A program made the translations under genes and the position numbers. From Candidatus Atribacteria bacterium (GTDB lineage Bacteria; Atribacterota; Atribacteria; Atribacterales; Caldatribacteriaceae), in NCBI GenBank assembly GCA_029982105.1, contig JARRCQ010000038.1, positions 1 to 10,117 of the forward strand: DNA of 10,117 nt, read 5' to 3'. This document shows positions 1 through 6,933 of this stretch, piece by piece (the first letter of the stretch is position 1; each line of letters begins with the position of its first letter). The notes under the pieces were generated by a model, which did no database searches, had not been told where the DNA came from, and saw only the letters and a list, made by a program, of their open reading frames with translations.

Positions 1-20
1 TACGACCCTCGCGATGACAA
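1..20. repeat. possible edge of a dispersed GTCATCGCGAGG-type repeat
   Basis: The first bases read CCTCGCGATGACA (reverse complement TGTCATCGCGAGG). From memory this resembles the end of an intergenic repeat family (…CTCGCAATGACA) found in many bacterial genomes. Only the end would lie in the window, so the element cannot be confirmed. The stretch from 21 to 98 holds no gene that I can support. Confidence 0.25.
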
Positions 21-98
21 AATGGGAGATAACAATTATATTAGGGTTTGTGGTTAATCATAAATAGTGTCCAGAAAGCAATTGTGGGACATGATGAG

Positions 99-128
99 GC
101 TATAAGGGGGAATATTCCCCCTTATAGC
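99..128 (-). terminator. perfect 30-base palindrome at the operon's 3' end
   Basis: Bases 99-128 form a perfect palindrome: a 12-base arm (GCTATAAGGGGG), a self-complementary centre AATATT, and the matching arm. It begins immediately after the TAA stop of the aldo/keto reductase gene. In RNA it would be a very stable hairpin. Neither side has a clear U-tract, so it is not a textbook intrinsic terminator. It may instead block 3' exonucleases, work as a U-poor terminator, or be a DNA site for a dimeric protein. The position at the end of the operon favours a 3'-end role. Confidence 0.5.
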
Positions 129-1259
129 TTATGATATACGGCAATAGCTGGGTGGACGAGTGTCAGTTAATTTCTCGTGAGCTAAATTCAATTTATAAAT
201 AATGGGTATTTTATAGGGACAGCGAGGCTCGCATTCCCCACATTGGTTGCAAATTGGAGCTTTAGGATTTAATTCCTGATAAGCCTTTTGAGCATAGTCT
301 TGATTCCCCAGCCAGAAGCGGAGGCGGTCTCGCAGAGCATATTGAGCAGGGTCACGAATTACTCCATCTTGCATCTGTCGGTCATATTGTCCTTCCAGAA
401 GAAAAATACGGGGAATATTGATACCTAAGGGGCAAGGTAGACATTTATCACACTGTCGACAAACATAGTTACCCAATTCCGGAGCTTCCTCTCGAATTTT
501 TTCCATTTCTTCCGGGGTGAAAGGAACGAAATTCTCTATCATTTCTATATCTCTTTTTAGATACTCCTCGGTGTTAGCTCCCATAACCAAACTATCTACT
601 CCGAGGCTCAGAGTATATCGTATAGCCCGCTGCTCATTTTGCCACAAAAAACCATCAGCCAGAGCTTTCATAGCTAGTATTCCCATCTCCTTTTCTCGAG
701 CCCGAGGTAAAACTTCTTTCTCCCAACCGGGAAAATTCAGCCGGTCAAAATAATTTAAGGGAATCATAAGAATGTCAAAGGGATAAAGAGAAAGAGCATT
801 GAGTGCTACCTCAGGGGTAACATGATTGGAAAAAGCTACAAAACGGATTTTTCCTTCCTTTTTAGCTTTTTCTACTCCCTCTAAAGCCCCTTGAGGAGAA
901 GCTATTTCATCCAGCTCTTCAAACCGGTTTAAACCATGAACAAAAAATATGTCTACCTCACTGGTATTAAGCCTTCTTAAGCTTCCTTCTAAAGCTTTAG
1001 TTATACCTTCTTTGCTCCTCTCCGTAGATTTAGTAGCCAGGATGAAATCTTTCCTTCGAACCTGAGCCACTTTACCTATTTTTTCTTCTGAATTGCCAAA
1101 TCCGTAGCTCTCTGCGGTTTCTAAGTAATTTCCTCCCTGGTCTAAATATAAATTGACAATTCGCAATGCTTCCTTCTCTGGTAGCTCCACTAAATGAAAA
1201 CCACCTAACCCCAGAAGAGAAATAGAAAGACCAGTACTTCCCAGTTTTCTTTTTTCCAC
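129..1259 (-). CDS. aldo/keto reductase with C-terminal double 4Fe-4S domain
   Basis: A predicted cytoplasmic oxidoreductase of 376 residues. Residues 1-250 are an AKR TIM barrel: N-terminal RKLGSTGLSIS, the ETAESYG motif (E47, Y52), ATKS (K77) and FFVHG (H108). Residues 260-376 add a ferredoxin-like domain with CX2CX2CX2CP (C267, C270, C273, C276) and CX2CX2CX3CP (C337, C340, C343, C347), as is normal for the Fe-S AKR subfamily common in anaerobes. The usual catalytic Asp of the Asp-Tyr-Lys-His tetrad is Glu47 here; Tyr, Lys and His are kept. The start is GTG, chosen because AAAGGAGGTGAGG (1264-1276) sits just upstream. It lies 52 bases after the DUF72 gene on the same strand, so it is probably the last gene of the thiamine operon, although a weak promoter of its own in the gap is possible. 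The substrate is unknown; flavin or ferredoxin coupling is only inferred. Confidence 0.92.
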   Translation of the reverse strand: MEKRKLGSTGLSISLLGLGGFHLVELPEKEALRIVNLYLDQGGNYLETAESYGFGNSEEKIGKVAQVRRKDFILATKSTERSKEGITKALEGSLRRLNTSEVDIFFVHGLNRFEELDEIASPQGALEGVEKAKKEGKIRFVAFSNHVTPEVALNALSLYPFDILMIPLNYFDRLNFPGWEKEVLPRAREKEMGILAMKALADGFLWQNEQRAIRYTLSLGVDSLVMGANTEEYLKRDIEMIENFVPFTPEEMEKIREEAPELGNYVCRQCDKCLPCPLGINIPRIFLLEGQYDRQMQDGVIRDPAQYALRDRLRFWLGNQDYAQKAYQELNPKAPICNQCGECEPRCPYKIPIIYKLNLAHEKLTDTRPPSYCRIS

Positions 1260-1311
1260 AAATCCTCACCTCCTTTAAATTATCTCATAAAAGTGAAAAT
1301 TCGCTACTTTC

Positions 1312-2037
1312 TCAAGACAAAATTTCCTTGAGGCGCTGAGCATTGTTCACTGCAAAACCTTCGTAATCATTATCAAAGTAGCAATAAACATCCCGCTCCT
1401 CGAGCCAGAAACGAATTTTAGCTCCCCACTCTTTCAGCTCTTCTTCATTATAAAAATCGGTATATAGACTACCATGTCCATGGAGCCGAAGATAGATAAA
1501 AGAAGAAGTTATAACTTCTTGATAAGGAAAAGAAGGGGTATCAGAAAAACAGAGACAGATATCTTTTTTCTTAAGAATTTCATAAACTTCCTCAGCGAAA
1601 AAACTCTCATTGCGAAATTCAAAAGCATATAGAAAATCAGAAGAGAGAAGCTCCACAAAGGAGGAAAAAACTTCTCTGTTAAATTTAAGTTGAGGAGGAA
1701 ATTGAAAAAGAAGAGGTCCTAATTTATTTCCTAACTCTCTCACTACCTCATAAAACCTGCTTAGGGGTTCTTCTACTTCTTTCATTTTCTTTATATGGGT
1801 GATGTAGCGGCTGGCTTTCACAGAAAAAACAAATTCTGCAGGAGTAGTCTCTTTCCATTTAGAAAAAGTAGTCAAGCGAGGAAGGTGGTAGAAAGAAGAA
1901 TTAATCTCCACTGTATCAAAAAACCGGGAATAGTAAGAAAGCCATTTCTTTTGCGGTAAATGAGGGGGATAAAAAACTCCCTCCCAATGGGGATAAGACC
2001 AACCGGAAGTCCCTATCCGGGGCTCTCTCACCAGCAT
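1312..2037 (-). CDS. DUF72 (YecE-like) family protein
   Basis: A soluble protein of 241 residues, the usual length for the DUF72/YecE family of TIM-barrel-like proteins whose biochemical role is not established. The family signature is complete: GTSGWSYPHWEGVFYP near the N-terminus, FDTVEINSSFYHLP, FVFSVKASRYITH, LGPLLFQFPPQL, YAFEFRNESFF, IYLRLHGHG, and YFDNDYEGFAVNNA near the C-terminus. It starts with ATG 10 bases before the end of thiD, with AAGGAGGAAA directly in front inside the thiD coding sequence. An in-frame GTG two codons later is also possible. The overlap implies translation coupled to thiD and shared control by the TPP riboswitch. That placement is the only functional hint; a thiamine role would be inference. 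Confidence 0.92.
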   Translation of the reverse strand: MLVREPRIGTSGWSYPHWEGVFYPPHLPQKKWLSYYSRFFDTVEINSSFYHLPRLTTFSKWKETTPAEFVFSVKASRYITHIKKMKEVEEPLSRFYEVVRELGNKLGPLLFQFPPQLKFNREVFSSFVELLSSDFLYAFEFRNESFFAEEVYEILKKKDICLCFSDTPSFPYQEVITSSFIYLRLHGHGSLYTDFYNEEELKEWGAKIRFWLEERDVYCYFDNDYEGFAVNNAQRLKEILS

Positions 2038-2855
2038 TTTCCTCCTTCTTCCGGATTCACACCCCCTCTGAGAAAAAGAGGAGCTAAATGATTAACCGGG
2101 CCAAATCCTTCACCCAGGTTTAAGGAGTGAGCGATTACCTTGCTCATATATTCTCGAGCTACTTTGACTGCTTCAGTAATGGAATATCCCAAAGCTAATA
2201 GAGCACATATAGCTGCTGAATAAGTGCAACCTGTCCCGTGGGTGTTTTTAGTGGCAATACGGGGAGCAGGAAAGAGCGTGAATTTTTCCCCATCAAAAAG
2301 GATATCCACTATTTCCTCTCCCGAGAGATGTCCCCCTTTCAGGAGAATATAGCGAGGTCCCCATTTCTTGAGAGATATACAGGCTCTCTCCATATCGGAA
2401 ACATTCTTTATATCCTCTCCTACTAAAAAGGAAGCTTCGGGAAGATTGGGAGTAATCAAAAAAGAAAGAGGAAAAAGTCTTTCTACAAGCGTATCTACAG
2501 CATCTCGCTGAAGAAGTAAAGCTCCACTTTTAGATACCATCACCGGGTCTACTACTAATTTTTCTATATTAAACTTTTTTATCTCTTGAACCACTACTTC
2601 AATAATAGAAGAATTAGAAAGCATACCAGTTTTAGCTGCATCTACACCTATATCGCTCACTACACACTCTATTTGCTTGGCTACTAAAGAAGGAGGTAAG
2701 TCAAAAATGGCTTCCACCCCTTTAGTATTTTGAGCAGTAATAGAAGTAATAGAAGACATACCATACACACCAAAAGCACAGAAAGTTTTGAGGTCAGCTT
2801 GGATTCCTGCTCCTCCTCCCGAATCTGAACCGGCTATAGTTAACGCTCTTTTCAT
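2028..2855 (-). CDS. thiD: hydroxymethylpyrimidine / phosphomethylpyrimidine kinase
   Basis: A cytoplasmic ribokinase-fold enzyme that phosphorylates HMP to HMP-P and then HMP-PP, the pyrimidine substrate of ThiE. At 275 residues it is a stand-alone ThiD with no ThiE or ThiN fusion. The N-terminus [20 protein letters not shown] is the pyrimidine-binding signature, VDPVM is near 102-106, LITPNLPEA is at 133-141, and [10 protein letters not shown] at 206-215 carries the anion hole and catalytic Cys210. It starts with ATG 12 bases after the thiL stop, behind AAGGGAG. With CytX upstream, it would trap imported HMP by phosphorylation. The close relative PdxK (pyridoxal kinase) is less likely given the operon. 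Confidence 0.96.
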   Translation of the reverse strand: MKRALTIAGSDSGGGAGIQADLKTFCAFGVYGMSSITSITAQNTKGVEAIFDLPPSLVAKQIECVVSDIGVDAAKTGMLSNSSIIEVVVQEIKKFNIEKLVVDPVMVSKSGALLLQRDAVDTLVERLFPLSFLITPNLPEASFLVGEDIKNVSDMERACISLKKWGPRYILLKGGHLSGEEIVDILFDGEKFTLFPAPRIATKNTHGTGCTYSAAICALLALGYSITEAVKVAREYMSKVIAHSLNLGEGFGPVNHLAPLFLRGGVNPEEGGKCW

Positions 2856-2867
2856 CGTTTTTCTCCC

Positions 2868-3872
2868 TTATTGAAAATGATTCCAGCCTGAGGCAGTTTC
2901 TTTCTCTTCTTTTCCTCCTCTTTTAAAAGAAACTCCTCTTCCAAAGACAATTTCTCCTACAATAGTCACCGGAATCCCACTTTCTTTTTCTATAAACTGT
3001 TTAATTTCTTCTCCCCGTTCTCGAGGAACGGTAAAAATCAGTTCAAAATCCTCTCCTCCCGAAAGAGCAAAAAGAAAAGGGTCTTTTCCCTTTTCTTCAC
3101 TCCACTCTCGAAGAGTAGGAGAAATAGGCAATTTATCTACCTCTACCACTGCCCCTACTCCACTTTCTTCTGCAATATGTCCGAGGTCTTGAGAAAACCC
3201 ATCAGAGACATCAATCAAAGCTATTCTTTCTTTCAAACTATGCAATAACCTTCCTACTTGTAAGCGAGGAGAAGGAGTAAAAAAACGTTCCAAAAGAAAA
3301 GAATATTTTTCTCTTTCTTCTTCGCTACCCTGGAGAGTTATCTCCAGCCCTGCGCGGGAATCGCCCAATGTCCCAGTAACTAAAACTAAATCCCCAGGAC
3401 GGGAGTTACAGCGCAAAAGGAGAGGGTAGTCACTTTCTACCTCTCCCACTAAAGTTAAGTCGAAAACTATCTGACTTTCAGTACGAGATAAATTCCCTCC
3501 TATTATATTTACTCCGAAAGTTTCTGCTTCTTCTTTGATTCCCCGGGCAAATTCTTTTAGCCACTCCGCTTCTATATCTGGCCTCAGCACCCAGGAAAGA
3601 AGAGCAAAAAGAGGTTTGCCCCCCATAGCAGCAATATCACTCAAATTTACTGCCAGAACCCTTTTCCCCAAAGAGAAAGGAGAGAAAAGAGATAAAACAA
3701 AGTGCACATTTTCCACCTGAGAATCACAGGTAAGAAGATAGTAAAAGTCCCGAGGACCTTTTACTACCGCACAATCATCTTCAATTCCTAAAATCACTCT
3801 TTCCCCCCCGCCAGGGAAAAAATCTTTCAGATAGCTGATAATTCCAAATTCTCCCCAGTCTTTAAGTTTCAT
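2868..3872 (-). CDS. thiL: thiamine-monophosphate kinase
   Basis: The enzyme phosphorylates thiamine monophosphate to TPP, the last step of the pathway, in the cytoplasm. Its 334 residues are typical of ThiL (AIRS/PurM-like fold). Visible motifs in order: GEFGII (7-12), GIEDDCAVV (29-37, metal and ATP binding), [11 protein letters not shown] (48-58), [17 protein letters not shown] (71-87), GGNLSRT (125-131), [12 protein letters not shown] (165-176), [12 protein letters not shown] (219-230), [12 protein letters not shown] (271-282) and the terminal SGWNHF. GGN replaces the GGD of some relatives, which I take as a normal variant. ATG overlaps the thiE stop as ATGA, with GGAG upstream, so translation is probably coupled. 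Confidence 0.97.
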   Translation of the reverse strand: MKLKDWGEFGIISYLKDFFPGGGERVILGIEDDCAVVKGPRDFYYLLTCDSQVENVHFVLSLFSPFSLGKRVLAVNLSDIAAMGGKPLFALLSWVLRPDIEAEWLKEFARGIKEEAETFGVNIIGGNLSRTESQIVFDLTLVGEVESDYPLLLRCNSRPGDLVLVTGTLGDSRAGLEITLQGSEEEREKYSFLLERFFTPSPRLQVGRLLHSLKERIALIDVSDGFSQDLGHIAEESGVGAVVEVDKLPISPTLREWSEEKGKDPFLFALSGGEDFELIFTVPRERGEEIKQFIEKESGIPVTIVGEIVFGRGVSFKRGGKEEKETASGWNHFQ

Positions 3873-4504
3873 AGCTTTCTCCGAAAAAGCTCAATTTTCT
3901 GGCGAAAAGAACGAGTGGCTTCCCTAACTGATTCAGCTCCCACAATGGCCGATACTACTGCCACTCCATCAACGCTGGTGGCTAAAACTTCTTCTAAGTT
4001 GAAGAGATTTATGCCTCCGATGGCCACCACCGGTATATGCACTGCTTTTTTAATTTCTTTTAACCTCTCTAAACCAATGGGCTCTCCAGTATCCTTTTTG
4101 GTAGAAGTAGGGAAAACCGTTCCTGCTCCCAAATAATCTGCTCCTTCTTTTTCTGCTTTTTGGGCTTCTTCTACCGTAGATACTGAATAACCAATTATAA
4201 GAGAAGGAGCAATTTTTCGAGCTAAAACCAGAGGCATATCTTCTTCTCCCAAGTGCACCCCATCAGCGTCTACTGCTAAAGCAATATCTATACGATCATT
4301 AATGATTAAAGGAATTCCCTTGCGACGGGTAACTTCTCTCGCTCTTTGGGCTTCTTCTACCCACAGACGAGTAGAAAGGTCTTTTTCTCGCAGCTGAATC
4401 ACCGAAGCTCCAGCGTCTGCAGCTTCCTCTATTACTTCCTCACTACTTTTCTTTTGAATTTTTCTATCAGTAATCACATAAAGAGATAAATCTAAAAGCT
4501 TCAA
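3869..4504 (-). CDS. thiE: thiamine phosphate synthase
   Basis: A cytoplasmic TIM-barrel enzyme that joins HMP-PP and thiazole phosphate to give thiamine monophosphate. At 211 residues it is full length. It shows LYVITDR (8-14), VIQLREKD (35-42), the substrate-loop block PLIINDRIDIA (65-75), DGVHLGEEDMP (81-91), IIGYSVST (103-110, where many relatives have GVSAST), GADYLGAGTVFPTSTK (121-136), PVVAIGGI (158-165) and DGVAVVSAI (179-187) for phosphate binding. The start is TTG, overlapping the thiM stop as TTGA. GGAGGTGA at 4509-4516 supports this choice, and MKLLDLSLYVITD is a natural N-terminus. TenI-type proteins are related but normally lack this complete diphosphate-binding set. Confidence 0.96.
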   Translation of the reverse strand: MKLLDLSLYVITDRKIQKKSSEEVIEEAADAGASVIQLREKDLSTRLWVEEAQRAREVTRRKGIPLIINDRIDIALAVDADGVHLGEEDMPLVLARKIAPSLIIGYSVSTVEEAQKAEKEGADYLGAGTVFPTSTKKDTGEPIGLERLKEIKKAVHIPVVAIGGINLFNLEEVLATSVDGVAVVSAIVGAESVREATRSFRQKIELFRRKL

Positions 4505-5307
4505 TCTTTCACCTCCAGAGAAAGTAACGCCTTGAACTCTTCTTCCTTTATACCATAAAAGGTATCAAAAAGAGAAACTCGAAAACTACCCGGACCCAAA
4601 GAATGACGAGCGGCAATTTCCCCACAAACTCCCAGAAAACCTAAAGCTGAAGATGCTGCCCATAGGTAATCTCTCTCGACTGCCGCACAAGCAGCGCAAA
4701 GGGAGGTAGCCATACAACCAGTCCCGGTAATTTTGGTAAGAAGAAGGTCTCCATTTTTTATCTTCACCACTCTTTTTCCATCACTTACCACATCAACTTT
4801 TCCAGTTATGGCCGCAACGGTCTCGAATCTCTGGCTGGCTTCCTGCGCTAAATCATTCATATCTGCATCTACCGTATCTCCTTCCACACCTCTAACTTTA
4901 GCTTTTATTCCCAGTAGATTTCCTATTTCGCCCTGGTTTCCCCGCAAAATAGAGACTTTAATTTCTCGCAAAATCCTCCAAGCGCTCTCGGTACGGAATT
5001 GGGTAGCTCCTGCCCCCACCGGGTCTAAAACTACAGGGATACCTAACTCGTTAGCTTTTTTACCTGCTAAAATCGCACTTTCTATCACCTCTGGGGTTAG
5101 AGTCCCGATATTTAGAACCAGTGCTTGAGATAAAGCTACCATTTCTTCTACTTCCTCTCGGGCGTAACTCATCACCGGCAGCGCTCCTATAGCTAACATA
5201 GTATTAGCATTGTCATTAATGACCACAAAATTGGTGATATGATGAACCAGAGGTTTTTCTTCTTTTATTTTTTTAAAAATAAAAGCACATTTATCTTCAT
5301 AAGTCAT
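4501..5307 (-). CDS. thiM: hydroxyethylthiazole kinase
   Basis: A ribokinase-fold salvage enzyme that phosphorylates hydroxyethylthiazole, supplying the thiazole half to ThiE. Its 268 residues match the family. Motifs: PLVHHITNFVVINDNAN (19-35), AIGALPVMS (39-47), VVLDPVGAGAT (92-102), ILRGNQGEI (120-128), AITGKVDVVSDG (166-177) and ITGTGCMATSL (193-203) with catalytic Cys198. ATG lies 11 bases inside the end of cytX, with AAGGAGGAAGTCC in front. Its presence, with no thiazole-synthesis gene nearby, indicates a salvage route. It probably responds to TPP through the leader riboswitch together with the rest of the operon. Confidence 0.97.
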   Translation of the reverse strand: MTYEDKCAFIFKKIKEEKPLVHHITNFVVINDNANTMLAIGALPVMSYAREEVEEMVALSQALVLNIGTLTPEVIESAILAGKKANELGIPVVLDPVGAGATQFRTESAWRILREIKVSILRGNQGEIGNLLGIKAKVRGVEGDTVDADMNDLAQEASQRFETVAAITGKVDVVSDGKRVVKIKNGDLLLTKITGTGCMATSLCAACAAVERDYLWAASSALGFLGVCGEIAARHSLGPGSFRVSLFDTFYGIKEEEFKALLSLEVKD

Positions 5308-6538
5308 TGGACTTCCTCCTTGTCCCTAAATAAATTAAGCCTGAGGCAAAAAAACTGGGGAGAGAAGCACCCCAGTGAGGCAAAAAACGAAGAAAAATAA
5401 AATACATCATTAACCCCCCTATCCAGGAGAGGAGCGCTCCTCTATCGAGAGTTTTTCCTTCATATAGTTCTTTTATATCAATACGTCTGCGACGGTAAAG
5501 AAAGTAATCAAAAATTACTACCCCAAAAAGAGGGATAAAAATCCCCCCGATGAGATAAAGAAAACTTTCGTATCTATCCATAGGAAAAACTAAAGCTAAA
5601 ATCGTGCCTCCTAACCCGAAGAAAAGAGTAATTAATTTCTCCCGAAAACGAGGAAAAAGATTTAAAAAAGATACTGCTCCAGAGTAAATATCCAGAAAGG
5701 TAGTAGTAAAAGTGGAGAAAAAAACAATCACGAGAGCAACGATTCCCCAATTTAGTGCCAACATCACCGGTATCGGGTTAGCCTGACCAGTAGAGAGAGC
5801 CAACAATAATCCCAGAGCATACATCCAGGAACTGGCTAAAAAATATCCCCACCACGTCCCCCAGAAAGCAGAACGGCTCTCTCGAGCAAAACGAGAGTAG
5901 TCTGAAACCAAAGGAAGCCAGGAGATAGGCATAGCTATCACGAGATCCAATCCTGCCCCCCAGGGAAGAGAACCGTCTCCCTTCCAGCTTAGAAGCTCAG
6001 CTAAAGATACATTACGTAAAACACTATAAGTCATAAACAGACACAAAATAGCTAAAGAAAAAACTCCTATTCTCTGCATCCATTTCCAAAGAGGAGTGCC
6101 CACCAAAGCCCACAAAGTGCTCACCAATCCGGCAATCAGCATCCAGAGTTTAATATTGGTGTATCCCACTAAAATCTGGGTGATGTTATCCACTGATTGA
6201 GCACAGATGATTATCATAATCGCCGTCCAGCCCACTAATTGAATGATATTCAAAATTGAGGCCAGATAAGAACCCCACTTCCCAAAAGCTACTCTTACTG
6301 AAACCATAGCTGGAACTCCTAAGTCACTACCCAGCACTCCCCCTAAAGCAAGAGGGGTATTACCAATTACGTGACCCAGGATAATAGCCCACAACCCTCC
6401 AATAAACCCTAAAGGGGCTAACATTCCTCCTGCCCACATCTCAGATATAGCAATAGCTGCCCCCATCCACAGGAGAAAAAAATCCATTCCCGATAAATTT
6501 CTCTTCTGTGAGGAAACAGGTTGAATATCTTCTGGCAT
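5297..6538 (-). CDS. cytX: predicted hydroxymethylpyrimidine permease CytX (NCS1 family)
   Basis: An inner-membrane transporter of 413 residues with about twelve hydrophobic segments, roughly at residues 18-40, 45-65, 90-112, 130-150, 160-177, 200-220, 232-254, 264-284, 306-326, 332-352, 378-395 and 398-412. The segment SWLPLVSDYSRFAR near the middle is typical of NCS1 purine/pyrimidine/HMP transporters. Comparative genomics in the literature assigns CytX to HMP uptake in TPP-regulated operons, which fits this position: first gene after a TPP riboswitch and upstream of thiM and thiD. An in-frame GTG at 6559 would add seven residues, but AGAAGGAGG (6545-6553) lies six bases before the ATG at 6538, so I use the ATG. 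Cytosine or another base is an alternative substrate if the context misleads. Confidence 0.9.
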   Translation of the reverse strand: MPEDIQPVSSQKRNLSGMDFFLLWMGAAIAISEMWAGGMLAPLGFIGGLWAIILGHVIGNTPLALGGVLGSDLGVPAMVSVRVAFGKWGSYLASILNIIQLVGWTAIMIIICAQSVDNITQILVGYTNIKLWMLIAGLVSTLWALVGTPLWKWMQRIGVFSLAILCLFMTYSVLRNVSLAELLSWKGDGSLPWGAGLDLVIAMPISWLPLVSDYSRFARESRSAFWGTWWGYFLASSWMYALGLLLALSTGQANPIPVMLALNWGIVALVIVFFSTFTTTFLDIYSGAVSFLNLFPRFREKLITLFFGLGGTILALVFPMDRYESFLYLIGGIFIPLFGVVIFDYFLYRRRRIDIKELYEGKTLDRGALLSWIGGLMMYFIFLRFLPHWGASLPSFFASGLIYLGTRRKSNDL

Positions 6539-6544
6539 TTTCAG

Positions 6545-6553
6545 CCTCCTTCT
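6545..6553 (-). promoter_or_regulatory. ribosome binding site that fixes the cytX start
   Basis: Minus strand AGAAGGAGG, six bases before the ATG at 6538. The GTG at 6559 lies upstream of this site and would put the Shine-Dalgarno inside the coding region, so the shorter form is preferred. Confidence 0.8.
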
Positions 6554-6613
6554 AACCACCTATATAGTTCCTGAAATAGTGCTATTTGTTCTCTCCTCTT
6601 TTTGCCTTCCAAC

Positions 6614-6649
6614 AAAAAAAGCTACCTACCAGCCAGTAGGTAGCTTTTT
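6614..6649 (-). terminator. intrinsic terminator of the TPP riboswitch expression platform
   Basis: On the minus strand a stem GCTACCTAC / GTAGGTAGC (9 bp, extendable by A-T pairs) with a short loop TGGCTG is followed by seven T residues (6614-6620). It sits 8 bases after the aptamer and about 75 bases before the cytX start. Its position says it is an attenuator: TPP-bound aptamer, terminator formed, operon off. Part of the loop and 3' arm (6627-6633) is exactly complementary to the aptamer's P5 arm at 6667-6673, giving a possible antiterminator. Confidence 0.92.
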
Positions 6650-6657
6650 ATCATTTC

Positions 6658-6742
6658 TATCCCTCCGCTGGTATTAACCAGATCAGGTTCAATGGGTCGA
6701 GAGCCACACTCTCCTCTCAGCTCTTTACGAGCTCCCCAATTT
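6658..6742 (-). promoter_or_regulatory. TPP riboswitch (THI element) aptamer
   Basis: Read on the minus strand, the conserved core is clear: GGGGAGC, then GAGCTGAGAGG (contains CUGAGA), GACCC, and GAACCTGATCTGG followed by TTAATACCAGCGGAGGGA. P2 (TGGG/CCCA), P3 (AGCTC/GAGCT), P3a (GAGAG/CTCTC), P4 (CCT/AGG) and P5 (CTGG/CCAG) can be paired by eye. P1 is weak, at most about three pairs. It precedes cytX-thiMELD and binds thiamine pyrophosphate, so the switch should lower operon expression when TPP is plentiful. Confidence 0.97.
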
Positions 6743-6759
6743 CTATTTTACTTTTTCTT

Positions 6760-6789
6760 ATTGTATCATACTGGTAAACTTTCTGTACC
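6760..6789 (-). promoter_or_regulatory. candidate promoter of the thiamine operon
   Basis: On the minus strand TGATACAAT (6760-6768) is an extended -10 element of the TGnTAnnnT form. The region 18 bases upstream reads GGTACA, a weak -35 match. The predicted start near 6753 lies just ahead of the aptamer, as expected for a riboswitch leader. The placement is good but the -35 box is poor. Confidence 0.5.
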
Positions 6790-6891
6790 GGAGAAAAAAC
6801 GAGAAGTAAATGGTCTCTACAGTAATAGAAACTTGGTTTGAGCACGGCTAAGAAATGAAGTCCATTGGGGATAATTAAGATAAATCGGGGT

Positions 6892-6897
6892 TATAAT
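6892..6897 (+). promoter_or_regulatory. candidate -10 box of the PHP gene
   Basis: A perfect TATAAT. A start about seven bases downstream (near 6904) would give a leader of about 30 bases ending in the ribosome binding site before 6934. No good -35 box is visible at the right distance, so this is tentative. If real, it rules out the upstream TTG at 6865 as the start codon. Confidence 0.4.
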
Positions 6898-6918
6898 CAA
6901 AAACTTCATCATTTTATA

Positions 6919-6926
6919 AAAGGGGA
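6919..6926 (+). promoter_or_regulatory. ribosome binding site that fixes the PHP gene start
   Basis: AAAGGGGA lies seven bases before the TTG at 6934. The upstream TTG at 6865 has no comparable site. Starting at 6934 also puts the positive KK pair and the hydrophobic segment at the very N-terminus, as expected for an exported protein. Confidence 0.65.
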
Positions 6927-6933
6927 ATTTCAA

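Noticed and set aside
4733..5128. Plus-strand 131-codon frame
   Set aside because: It lies wholly antisense inside thiM, whose motifs are complete. The frame has the Ser/Thr/Pro-rich look of an antisense shadow.
6539..6559. GTG start at 6559 for cytX
   Set aside because: The Shine-Dalgarno AGAAGGAGG would then be inside the coding sequence. The ATG at 6538 is ideally spaced from it.
6810..6851. A 13-residue plus-strand frame in the divergent intergenic region
   Set aside because: It has no ribosome binding site and no visible link to the PHP gene. It is likely chance.
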